From the NCBI RefSeq assembly GCF_041432775.1, contig NZ_JAPWAG010000004.1, positions 77,945 to 141,944 of the forward strand: a DNA stretch of 64,000 nucleotides, given 5' to 3'. Origin of the DNA: Pauljensenia sp902373545. Its GTDB lineage: Bacteria; Actinomycetota; Actinomycetes; Actinomycetales; Actinomycetaceae. Numbering within the stretch: position 1 is the first letter of the stretch; the number at the start of each line of letters is the position of its first letter. This document shows positions 25,683 to 33,559 of the stretch, one piece after another. The notes beneath the pieces were generated by a model. The model saw only the letters and a list, made by a program, of their open reading frames with translations, was not told the DNA's origin and made no database searches. The position numbers and the translations under genes are program-made.

Positions 25683-26177
25683 CTAGTCGTGCGCGTGGCC
25701 GCCAGCGCAGTCGAGCACGTCACGCAAGAGGACGAGAGCGGCGTCAATCGTACCCGCGCGCACCTGTGTCCGATCCCCCTCCACATGGAGGAGGCGATGC
25801 TGTGTGCCACCGGGGTGGGCGCAGGCGATGTGGACGGTGCCGGCCGGGAAGCCGTCGGCAGGGCCCGGGCCCGCCACGCCCGTCGTCGACAGTCCGATGG
25901 TGGCGCCAAAGAGGCTGCGCGCACCCTCCGCCATCTGCCGGGCCACCTGCTCGTCGACGGGGCCGGTCAGCGCGAGGCGCTCACGCGAGACCCCCAGGAC
26001 CGAGGCCTTGGTGTCCACCGCGTATGTGCAGGCTCCTCCGCGTACGACGTGGGAGGCGCCGGGAACGTCAACCAAGCGGGAGACGAGGCCCCCGCCCGTC
26101 AGCGATTCAGCGGTCGCAACCGTGAGAGCGCGCCGCGCCAGCTCTTGGATCAATCGTGCAACCTGCGCGTCGTCCAT
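25683..26177 (-). CDS. cinA: CinA-family nicotinamide-nucleotide amidohydrolase domain protein
   Basis: The 164-residue protein is the C-terminal CinA domain alone: TVATAESLTGGGLVSRL, VVRGGACTYAVDTKASVLGV and STTGVAGPGPADGFPAGTV are the family signature for deamidation of nicotinamide mononucleotide. The start is taken at the ATG 26177, with GGGAGGT about nine bases upstream; a GTG at 26204 overlaps recX. It lies immediately after recX, the typical recA-recX-cinA neighbourhood of Gram-positive bacteria. Confidence 0.92.
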   Translation of the reverse strand: MDDAQVARLIQELARRALTVATAESLTGGGLVSRLVDVPGASHVVRGGACTYAVDTKASVLGVSRERLALTGPVDEQVARQMAEGARSLFGATIGLSTTGVAGPGPADGFPAGTVHIACAHPGGTQHRLLHVEGDRTQVRAGTIDAALVLLRDVLDCAGGHAHD

Positions 26178-26179
26178 TC

Positions 26180-26809
26180 TCAGGACACCTCCCAACTCCA
26201 GCACTCACCGTCGTCCGCACTACCAGCATGCCATTCATCCAGGGCTTCTCGCACCGCATTGGATGCCACAGCCGGTGAATAGCCCTTGCGGGCCAGCATC
26301 GAGCACAGTCGCCGGTAGGCCGTGTCGCGGGGAACACCGGCCAGGGAGCGGCGCTTGCGGGCCACGAGCTGCGCGGCCCGCTCCGCCTCGTCATCCCGAT
26401 CGATCTGCGACAGAGCGTGCTCGATGACCGGCGCGTCCAGGCCCTTACGGACAAGCAGCTCGCGCAGCGCGCGACCCGACGCGCCCGTGCCCGCAAAACG
26501 CGAGCGCACGAGCGCGTCAGCGTAGGCCTGGTCATCCACCAGCCCCACAGCCTCGAGTCGGTCGACAACCTGGAGCGCCAGCTCGGCGCTGAAGCCACGG
26601 CCCTCGATAGCGCCGGTCAGCTCGGCGCGCGAACAGGCACGCGCATCGAGCTTACGCAGAGCAACCTCGCGCGCGGCCTCGATGGCAGCCGTTCCCGTCA
26701 AGGCTGCGTTACGTTCGCGCGCCCTGGCGAGACGCTCCCCGGGGGAGGTACGCCGAACGCGCTCCTCCCCCAGCTCCGGATGATCCTCCGGATCCAGATA
26801 GCGCACCAC
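26180..26809 (-). CDS. recX: RecA modulator RecX
   Basis: Inhibitor of RecA filaments. The 209 residues carry three-helix RecX repeats: AREVALRKLDARACSRAELTGAI, then LVDDQAYADALVRSRF and GRALRELLVRKG, and a last repeat RRLCSMLARKGYSPAVASNAV. A charged N-terminus of about 45 residues precedes them. GTG start; only a few bases follow the recA stop codon, so it is co-transcribed and probably translationally coupled. Confidence 0.93.
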   Translation of the reverse strand: MVRYLDPEDHPELGEERVRRTSPGERLARARERNAALTGTAAIEAAREVALRKLDARACSRAELTGAIEGRGFSAELALQVVDRLEAVGLVDDQAYADALVRSRFAGTGASGRALRELLVRKGLDAPVIEHALSQIDRDDEAERAAQLVARKRRSLAGVPRDTAYRRLCSMLARKGYSPAVASNAVREALDEWHAGSADDGECWSWEVS

Positions 26810-26812
26810 GGC

Positions 26813-27904
26813 TCAGAAGCCTGCGTCCTCGTCCGGGTCGACGGCGGGAGCCTTCTTGGCCCCCTTCTCCGGTTCGGGTTCCTCGGCGATGCCCAGGGCG
26901 ATCAGAATTTTTTGCTCGATTTCGTTGGCCAGCTCGGGGTTGTCCACCAGGAACTGACGCACGTTCTCCTTGCCCTGGCCCAGCTGGTCGTCCCCGTAGG
27001 TGAACCAGGAGCCGGACTTGCGTACGATGCCGGCCTCGACGCCCATGTCGATGATCGAGCCCTCGCGAGAGATGCCCTTTCCGTAGACGATGTCGAACTC
27101 GGCCTGCTTGAAGGGCGGGGCCATCTTGTTCTTGACCACCTTGGCGCGCGTGCGGTTACCCACGGGCGAGCCGGCTTCCTTGAGGGTCTCGATGCGGCGC
27201 ACGTCGATGCGCACGGATGCGTAGAACTTCAGTGCCTTACCGCCCGTCGTGGTCTCCGGGGAGCCGAAGAACACGCCGATCTTTTCGCGCAGCTGGTTGA
27301 TGAAGATCGCGGTGGTCCCGGTCGCGGACAGAGCGCCCGTAATCTTACGCAGCGCCTGGCTCATGAGGCGCGCCTGCAGGCCCACGTGCGAGTCACCCAT
27401 CTCACCTTCGATTTCGGCCTTGGGTACCAGCGCCGCGACCGAGTCGATGACGATGATGTCGATGCCGCCCGAGCGGATCAGCATGTCGGCGATCTCCAGG
27501 GCCTGCTCGCCCGTGTCGGGCTGGGAGACCAGGAGGGAGTCGGTGTCCACGCCGAGCGCGCGGGCGTAGACGGGGTCGAGGGCGTGCTCGGCGTCGATGA
27601 AGGCCGCGTTTCCGCCGGCCTTTTGCGCGTTGGCCACGGCGTGCAGCGCGACCGTGGTCTTACCGGAGGATTCGGGACCGTAGACCTCGATCACACGGCC
27701 GCGAGGCAGACCGCCGATGCCCAGCGCCACGTCCAGGGCGAGAGAGCCGGTGGGGATCACCTGAACCGGGGGACGATTGTCGTCACCCAGGCGCATAACG
27801 GAGCCCTTGCCGAACTGCTTATCGATCTGCGACAGGGCTACTTCGAGCGCCTTGTTGCGGTCGTTCGTGACGGTCTTTGCCGCCGATGCTTTACGGGCTG
27901 CCAT
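26813..27904 (-). CDS. recA: Recombinase RecA
   Basis: Homologous recombination ATPase and SOS co-protease. Walker A is GPESSGKTTVALH near residue 77, followed by FIDAEHALDP, IIVIDSVAALVPKAEIEGEMGD and the DNA-binding loop region ATGTTAIFINQLREK. Length is 363 aa. The ATG at 27904 gives the expected N-terminus (MAARKASA); GAAAGGA lies upstream. The frame is open further up but overlaps the SOS box. No intein is present. A LexA operator lies 171 bp upstream. Confidence 0.99.
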   Translation of the reverse strand: MAARKASAAKTVTNDRNKALEVALSQIDKQFGKGSVMRLGDDNRPPVQVIPTGSLALDVALGIGGLPRGRVIEVYGPESSGKTTVALHAVANAQKAGGNAAFIDAEHALDPVYARALGVDTDSLLVSQPDTGEQALEIADMLIRSGGIDIIVIDSVAALVPKAEIEGEMGDSHVGLQARLMSQALRKITGALSATGTTAIFINQLREKIGVFFGSPETTTGGKALKFYASVRIDVRRIETLKEAGSPVGNRTRAKVVKNKMAPPFKQAEFDIVYGKGISREGSIIDMGVEAGIVRKSGSWFTYGDDQLGQGKENVRQFLVDNPELANEIEQKILIALGIAEEPEPEKGAKKAPAVDPDEDAGF

Positions 27905-28073
27905 GATGATCCTTTCGTTCGAGGCCTCTCCGACCTGCGAGTGTCCTGACCTGGATGACGCCCCTCTCCGAGGCGACATGACGAGTATGCGACCGGCCAT
28001 CGTCATCTGCGTCCCGCGCGCGGCGCCCCTGTGGACGACACGCGTGGACGATTCGTCGCGCACAAGCTTAGAT

Positions 28074-28087
28074 GGAACAGGTGTTCG
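28074..28087. promoter_or_regulatory. SOS box upstream of recA
   Basis: GGAACAGGTGTTCG contains a perfect GAAC-N4-GTTC LexA operator in the 273 bp between the DUF3046 gene and recA. The distance to the ATG implies a long 5' leader. Confidence 0.9.
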
Positions 28088-28177
28088 ACTCCCAGGCGAC
28101 ACGCCGAACCGTCGGACAGGTGCGATAACACGCAGCGGCACACACCGACGCAGCGACGCGTCGGATGACAGGAAGGC

Positions 28178-28402
28178 CTAGTGCCCCCGCTCGCGAGGAT
28201 CGATGCGATGAATCCAGCGCGCATCCTCGCGCCCGGTTTCTTCGCAGAGCTGAGCCCAGACCTCGTCTGGATTCACCCCGGAGGCCAGCGCATCGCGCGC
28301 GGTGGCGCCCAGCGAGGCGAGGTACAGATCGCAGACATACGAGCGGCCGAGGGCCGACCCGAAGGTCGCCTCGACCGCATCGTAAAACTCGGAGTGCTTC
28401 AC
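28178..28402 (-). CDS. DUF3046 protein
   Basis: A 74-residue soluble protein, family DUF3046, known only as a conserved actinobacterial gene between clgR and recA. Family features are MKHSEFYDAVEATFG, YLASLGATARDALASGV and the ending DARWIHRIDPR. The start is GTG three bases after the clgR stop codon with no clear ribosome site, so translation is probably coupled to clgR. Function is unknown. Confidence 0.9.
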   Translation of the reverse strand: MKHSEFYDAVEATFGSALGRSYVCDLYLASLGATARDALASGVNPDEVWAQLCEETGREDARWIHRIDPRERGH

Positions 28403-28405
28403 GCG

Positions 28406-28720
28406 TCAGGAGATCAGCGTGACAGGCACAAGATTATCGGGCACCGCGTCGGGAATGACCGCACCATCGATGATCGCCATGCGCTCGGAGACCTCACGCA
28501 GGACGAACCAGAGGGGGACGCGCAGAGCGGAGGTGATGGCCTCGAGCAGCTCGGAGGACGCTTCCTTCTGCCCGCGCTCAACTTCGGAGAGATAGCCCAG
28601 GGACACCTGTGCTTCAGAGGAGACTTCGCGCAGGGTTCGACCCTGGCGCTGGCGGATGCCGCGCAGGACATCGCCCAGTTCGCTGCGCAGCAGCGGGGTT
28701 TCGCTCAGTGTCTTTTCCAT
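28406..28720 (-). CDS. clgR: XRE-family regulator ClgR
   Basis: Helix-turn-helix activator of clp protease and other stress genes in actinobacteria. Residues from about 12 to 66 hold the HTH: LGDVLRGIRQRQGRTLREV, then VSLGYLSEVERGQKEAS. The C-terminal part matches ClgR. Length 104 aa. The ATG at 28720 is chosen because TACAGT ends 6 nt before it; an upstream in-frame start adds 17 atypical residues. Possible autoregulation: an imperfect GTTC-N8-GAAC-like palindrome (GTTCGCGCATCGGAAC) lies near 28760. Confidence 0.9.
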   Translation of the reverse strand: MEKTLSETPLLRSELGDVLRGIRQRQGRTLREVSSEAQVSLGYLSEVERGQKEASSELLEAITSALRVPLWFVLREVSERMAIIDGAVIPDAVPDNLVPVTLIS

Positions 28721-28726
28721 ACCGTT

Positions 28727-28732
28727 ACTGTA
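28727..28732 (-). promoter_or_regulatory. -10 element TACAGT before clgR
   Basis: On the minus strand TACAGT ends 6 nt before the clgR ATG, consistent with a leaderless transcript. Confidence 0.55.
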
Positions 28733-28890
28733 GCCGTTCTGATTTGAGGGACGCATTGTTAGTTCGCGCATCGGAACACCGTGACGCTATGCCACCGCCC
28801 GTCGTGTTGCGTTCATACCGTGTCAACGCGGGCGATTCAGCGGATATTCCACCGAGCAGTCGAATCGAGTATGGGTTGCGTCACCCAGAC

Positions 28891-29589
28891 TCAACTCTGG
28901 ACGTGCTGGCCCGCGAGAGCGGAGCCGCTCGCCGAATCGTCGTCGGCCTCACCGCCCTCACCATCCTGAGCAGCGGGCTCACGCATGAGCTTGACGCCCG
29001 CAACGACGTAGTGCGCGCCGGAGAAGAGAGTGATCGCCAAAGCGATGCCGGACAGAGCCTGGCCAAAGCGAATCAGGCAGACAACCCACCATTCGTTCGA
29101 CGGATTCATCGCGAAGAAGTGACTCCACGGGATCAGGAGGGTGCCCAGCGCCATGATCTGCAGGAAGGTCTTGACCTTTCCGAGCGAGTCGGCCGCGACG
29201 ACGATTCCGCGGCGCAGGAAGAAAGCGCGCATCGCGGTGATGCCGAGCTCACGCACAGCGATGAGGACCGTGACCCACCACGGCACGAACTCCTGCCAGG
29301 ACAGCAGGGCGAAGCCGCACAGGGTCAGGGCCTTGTCGGCGATGGGGTCGACGAGGCGCCCGAAGTCGGTGATCTGGTTCCACGAGCGCGCCAGCTGCCC
29401 GTCGAAGCGGTCCGTGATGGCGGCAATGGCGAAGACGACGAAGGCCGCCCACTTCATGGCCCAGGAGTCCTGCAGGGCGAGGATGACAAAGAGGGGAACA
29501 AAGACCAGTCGCGCCAGGGTCAGCGCGTTCGGCAGATTAACAAGGGGCACTTTGTTGTCCCGTTGAACGCGTGACACGTTATCAGTCAT
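28891..29589 (-). CDS. pgsA: CDP-diacylglycerol--glycerol-3-phosphate 3-phosphatidyltransferase
   Basis: Membrane enzyme making phosphatidylglycerol phosphate. The CDP-alcohol phosphotransferase motif is complete: D-R-F-D-G-Q-L-A-R, then G, D and D in GRLVDPIADK (about residues 60-86). Several membrane segments follow. Length 232 aa, with an acidic C-terminal tail. The ATG at 29589 gives the usual N-terminus leading into NLPNALTLARLVFVP. It lies directly after ftsK and before clgR, the standard actinobacterial order. Confidence 0.95.
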   Translation of the reverse strand: MTDNVSRVQRDNKVPLVNLPNALTLARLVFVPLFVILALQDSWAMKWAAFVVFAIAAITDRFDGQLARSWNQITDFGRLVDPIADKALTLCGFALLSWQEFVPWWVTVLIAVRELGITAMRAFFLRRGIVVAADSLGKVKTFLQIMALGTLLIPWSHFFAMNPSNEWWVVCLIRFGQALSGIALAITLFSGAHYVVAGVKLMREPAAQDGEGGEADDDSASGSALAGQHVQS

Positions 29590-29605
29590 TGCTGGTCCCT
29601 CTCTC

Positions 29606-32479
29606 TTAGCGGCCGGTAAGCTGCCAAGCGTCCTCGTCCTCATCCGGCTCCTCGTCCACCCAGCCGGGTGCGGAACCACCAAAGTCATGTCCAGAGTACG
29701 GGTCTACCCCGCTGTTGCGCGAATCGCGCGCGCGTCCCGTTCCCGATTCGTAACCAGAAGACGCGTCTGCGGACCCCGCAGACGAGGCCCCCTCCCCCAC
29801 GGCGCTCGTGCTGGCGCTGACCTCGGCGGGGCTGGGAGCCCCCGTGGGTGCGCCGCTCGAGGGCGAGGGGGATGCGGGCGCGGCGGAAACCGCCGCGGGT
29901 GCGGGCTCGGCCTCGGCGATGGAGGTGGATTCACCGCGCAGCATGGCGAGAACCTCGGGGAGCTGTTCGGGGGTGACAAGGACCTGGCGTGCCTTGGACC
30001 CTTCGGAGGGGCCGACGATGTCGCGTGATTCGAGCAGGTCCATGAGGCGACCGGCGCGGGCGAAGCCGACGCGCAGTTTGCGCTGGAGCATGGAGGTGGA
30101 GCCGAGCTGGGTGGAGATGACGAGTTCGGCGGCCTGGAGGAGGTCTTCGAGGTCGTCTCCGATGTCTTCGGCGACCTTGGCTTCCTTCTTATCGGGCACG
30201 ACGTCGTCGCGGTAGTGGGCCTCCATCTGGCTCTTGACGTGCGCGACAACCTGGTGGATCTCGGATTCGGAGACCCACGCGCCCTGCACGCGCATGGGCT
30301 TGGAGGCGCCGGCGGGCAGGTAGAGGGCGTCGCCCTGGCCGATGAGCTTTTCGGCGCCGGGCTGGTCGAGGATCGTGCGCGAGTCGGTGAGCGAGGAGGT
30401 CGCAAACGCCAGTCGCGAGGGGATGTTGGCCTTGATGAGGCCGGTGACGACGTCGACCGAGGGGCGCTGGGTGGCCAGCACCAGGTGGATGCCGGCGGCG
30501 CGCGCGAGCTGCGTAATGCGCTGAATGGAGGCTTCCACATCGCGGGGGGCGACCATCATGAGGTCGGCGAGCTCGTCGACGACCACGAGCAGATACGGGT
30601 AGGGGTGCAGGGTGCGCTGCAGGCCTGGCTTGGCCTGCACCTGCCCGGAGGCGACCGCCTTGTTGAAGTCGTCGATGTGCTTGAAGCCGTAGTCCGACAG
30701 GTCGTCGTAGCGCGCGTCCATCTCCTTGACGACCCATTCGAGGGCCTCGGCGGCCTTCTTGGCGTCGGTGATGATGGGCGAGATGAGGTGCGGGATGCCC
30801 TCGTAGATCGTGAGCTCCACGCGCTTGGGGTCGACCAGGATCATGCGCACCTGCTGGGGGGTCGCACGCATCATGATCGAGGTGATCATGGAGTTGACGA
30901 AGGAGGACTTACCCGAACCCGTCTGGCCGGCCACCAGCATGTGCGGGGTCTTGGCCAGGTTGGTGACGACGTAGCCGCCCTCGACATCCTTGCCGACGCC
31001 GACGACGAGCGGGTGCTGGTTGCGGCGCGCAGCCGAGGAGCGCAGGACGTCGCCGAGGGCCACGTTCTCGCGGTCGGCGTTGGGGATCTCGATGCCGATG
31101 GCGCTCTTGCCGGGAATCGGCGCGAGGATACGCACGTCGGCCGAGGCCACCGCATAGGCGATGTTCTTCGACAAGTTGGTGAGCTTGTCGACCTTGACGC
31201 CGGCGCCGAGCACGACCTCGTAGCGGGTCACCGTCGGGCCGCGGGAGAAGCCGGTGACCCGCGCGTCGATGTTGAAGTCTTCAAAGACTTGCGCGAGGGC
31301 GGCGACGACCTGATCGTTGACGGCCGAGCGCGTCATGTGGGGTGGCCCGGAGACGAGCAGGTCGCCGGAGGGCAGCGTGTAGGTGATCGAGTCGTCCAGG
31401 TTGGGCTGGAATGCACCATCGGGCTCGTCGGTGATCGGCGGGGGCGCGGGTTCGTCCTCGGGTTCGGGTTCGTGAGCCGGGACGTGGGCGGGCACCTGCT
31501 GGTCGGTCAGGACGGGACGCATCTGGGTGAGCATCTCGGTGGGCGCGTCCGGGCTCGTGGGACGAGGCCGTGGCTTGGGCGCAGGATCGGGCGAGGACAC
31601 GGGGACCGGGCCGGATTCGAGGAGGCGGGTCTTGTCCACAGATTCCGTCTCGGCCGCCTGGCGGAAGGATTCATCGCCGTCGTATTCGTCAAGGAAAGCG
31701 TCGTCTCCGGCGGCCAGGTCCTTGCGGGACTTGCGGCGAGCCTTCTTCGCCGTATCCTCCTGACCAGCCTCGGCCTCGCCGTCCTTTTTATTCCCCCCGC
31801 TCAGGTGGGCGGCGAGGTCACGCAGACGCGCGGGCACGTCGGCCACGGCCGTGCGGGTGGCCAGCAGGATCGAGTAGATCAGCAGCAGGACGAGGAGTGC
31901 GCCGGCGCCCCAGGAGGAGACCAGGAGGGCCAGCGGGCGGGCGATAAACCAGCCGAGGAGGCCGCCCGCCGCGTCGATTCCGGGTTCCTCCCCCATGCCG
32001 GGGTTGCCGCGCGAGATGTGCACGAGGCCGCTCAGGGCCAACGTGATGCCGATGCCACCGGCCACGTGGTGAGGCAGGGCGGAGCGACCCGACCTCGCGG
32101 ACACCAACTCGCAGGTCAGGGCGACGAGGAGCAGGGGCAGCACGACGGAGAAGATGCCGAAGAGTCCGGCGGATGCGTAGTGGATGGCGTCCCCGGCCTC
32201 GCCGGAAATCTGGAACCATTCGCGCAGGGCGATGACGATCGCTGCGGCGAGCGACACGAAAGCTGCGGCGTCGCGCTTGACCTGCGGGTCCGTGGCCTTC
32301 CAGGCGCGCGCCACGACGACCCCCGCGCGGGCGACGCCAGCGAAAAAGCGGGCGAGGAAGCCGGGCTGTGTCGGCTGGGGCGTGGGCTCGGGCTTGGCGG
32401 CCGGTCGGGACTTGCCCGTTTTGGCGCGCGGGCGCGCGGGAGCCTTACCAGAAGAGGAACGAGGAGACGATTGTGCCAT
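29606..32479 (-). CDS. ftsK: DNA translocase FtsK/SpoIIIE
   Basis: Septal DNA pump that clears chromosome ends during division. Four N-terminal membrane segments lie between about residues 65 and 210, followed by an acidic, Pro-rich linker to about 360, then the motor: Walker A AGQTGSGKSSFVNS near 520 and Walker B LLVVVDELADLM near 620, and the DNA-orienting gamma domain (about 770-845). Unusually, about 105 Ser/Ala/Pro/Asp-rich residues continue past gamma, which is normally terminal. GGAGGGATC precedes the ATG. Followed by pgsA after 16 bp. Confidence 0.96.
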   Translation of the reverse strand: MAQSSPRSSSGKAPARPRAKTGKSRPAAKPEPTPQPTQPGFLARFFAGVARAGVVVARAWKATDPQVKRDAAAFVSLAAAIVIALREWFQISGEAGDAIHYASAGLFGIFSVVLPLLLVALTCELVSARSGRSALPHHVAGGIGITLALSGLVHISRGNPGMGEEPGIDAAGGLLGWFIARPLALLVSSWGAGALLVLLLIYSILLATRTAVADVPARLRDLAAHLSGGNKKDGEAEAGQEDTAKKARRKSRKDLAAGDDAFLDEYDGDESFRQAAETESVDKTRLLESGPVPVSSPDPAPKPRPRPTSPDAPTEMLTQMRPVLTDQQVPAHVPAHEPEPEDEPAPPPITDEPDGAFQPNLDDSITYTLPSGDLLVSGPPHMTRSAVNDQVVAALAQVFEDFNIDARVTGFSRGPTVTRYEVVLGAGVKVDKLTNLSKNIAYAVASADVRILAPIPGKSAIGIEIPNADRENVALGDVLRSSAARRNQHPLVVGVGKDVEGGYVVTNLAKTPHMLVAGQTGSGKSSFVNSMITSIMMRATPQQVRMILVDPKRVELTIYEGIPHLISPIITDAKKAAEALEWVVKEMDARYDDLSDYGFKHIDDFNKAVASGQVQAKPGLQRTLHPYPYLLVVVDELADLMMVAPRDVEASIQRITQLARAAGIHLVLATQRPSVDVVTGLIKANIPSRLAFATSSLTDSRTILDQPGAEKLIGQGDALYLPAGASKPMRVQGAWVSESEIHQVVAHVKSQMEAHYRDDVVPDKKEAKVAEDIGDDLEDLLQAAELVISTQLGSTSMLQRKLRVGFARAGRLMDLLESRDIVGPSEGSKARQVLVTPEQLPEVLAMLRGESTSIAEAEPAPAAVSAAPASPSPSSGAPTGAPSPAEVSASTSAVGEGASSAGSADASSGYESGTGRARDSRNSGVDPYSGHDFGGSAPGWVDEEPDEDEDAWQLTGR

Positions 32480-32535
32480 GATCCCTCCACGATATCGCCC
32501 AGTCGGTTCGCGGGCAGGAGGCGCGCCGCGCGAGA

Positions 32536-33483
32536 TCAGCGCAGGGTGTTCGTAACAACCCCGGTTTCGAGCACATTCTCAACCTGTTCGCGCGTCGGCA
32601 CGGGCAGGGCAGACTCGTGGGAAATTGCCAGCGCCGCGCCCGCGTTCGCCATCAGGCACGCGGTCTCCAGGTCGTAGCCCATGACGAGACCCGCGCACAT
32701 CTCCGCGATGTGGGTGTCCCCCACGCCGGCGGTGTCGGCGATAGTCACCTCGAAGGCTGGAATGTGGACAACGGGGGCGTCCGCATTCACCTGCAAGTGG
32801 CAGCCCGTGCCGCCCAAACGGCGCACGGTGGCCGCGTCGGGACGCATGTAGGAGCGGATCGTGGAGCCGGGCTTGTTGCGCTCCAGAACGTCGGCGAGGG
32901 TGGTGGCCTCCCAGTCGTTCATGGTGACCACGTCCGCGCGGGCGAAGATCGTCTCCCATGCCTCGACGGGCACCTGGGCGACCGCGGGCGAGACGGACAC
33001 GACGAGCGTGACGAAGGGAGGCAGTGCCGCCGCCCATTCGCTGAGCTCGGCGGCCGCGTGGGCGTTCGTCATGTCCGAGGCCGCCACGTGGATGAGGTCC
33101 CCCTCGCGCAGCTCGATGCAGTCGAGGGTCGCGCGCGACGGCTCAGCCTCCACGCCGGCGGTGACGACCGACCGCATCGTGCCGTCCTCAACGATCAGCT
33201 GAATGACGACGCCGATGTCACCGACCAGTTCGGGGGTCAGGACCTCCACGCCCGCCTCCACCAGCTGCTGGCGCAGTTGGAAGGAGTTGGGGCCAGTGCC
33301 CAGGGGTGAGGCCGCCGCAGTCGGAACGCCCATCGCCGCCGCCGCGCACAGGGTCGTAAACCCGCCGCCGGGCCGCGAACTCGCAGCTTCGGCGTGCACC
33401 GAGCCCCCGCGCTCGGGCACATACGCGATGTGCATCGGCAAGACCAGAGCAACCGAGTGCGTCGAAATAAAGCGACCCGCCAC
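32536..33483 (-). CDS. PfkB-family carbohydrate kinase
   Basis: Sugar or nucleoside kinase of the ribokinase fold. The N-terminal region has RPGGGFTTLCAAAAMGV in place of the usual GGxxxN motif, and the C-terminal signature is ADTAGVGDTHIAEMCAGLVMG, where the catalytic Asp is in GVGD (GAGD is usual). Length 315 aa. Substrate cannot be assigned: no sugar transporter or catabolic gene is next to it. It lies between RNase J and ftsK on the same strand; an insertion into an otherwise conserved gene order. Confidence 0.85.
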   Translation of the reverse strand: MAGRFISTHSVALVLPMHIAYVPERGGSVHAEAASSRPGGGFTTLCAAAAMGVPTAAASPLGTGPNSFQLRQQLVEAGVEVLTPELVGDIGVVIQLIVEDGTMRSVVTAGVEAEPSRATLDCIELREGDLIHVAASDMTNAHAAAELSEWAAALPPFVTLVVSVSPAVAQVPVEAWETIFARADVVTMNDWEATTLADVLERNKPGSTIRSYMRPDAATVRRLGGTGCHLQVNADAPVVHIPAFEVTIADTAGVGDTHIAEMCAGLVMGYDLETACLMANAGAALAISHESALPVPTREQVENVLETGVVTNTLR

Positions 33484-33559
33484 GGATTATCCTTCCCTCG
33501 TACGCCGCGCATCCCCGCGATGGGGGCCACGGCCTCGTCAATGAAATACAGCCGACCTG

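Noticed and set aside
28750..28775. ClgR self-operator
   Set aside because: GTTCGCGCATCGGAAC is only an imperfect match to the published type of operator; mentioned in the gene entry but not called as a feature.
30215..32677. 820-residue frame antisense to ftsK
   Set aside because: A shadow of high-GC coding bias: its composition (Gly, Asp, Val, Arg) mirrors the ftsK codons and no motif is present. The same applies to long frames opposite pnp, miaB, infB, hflX and nusA.
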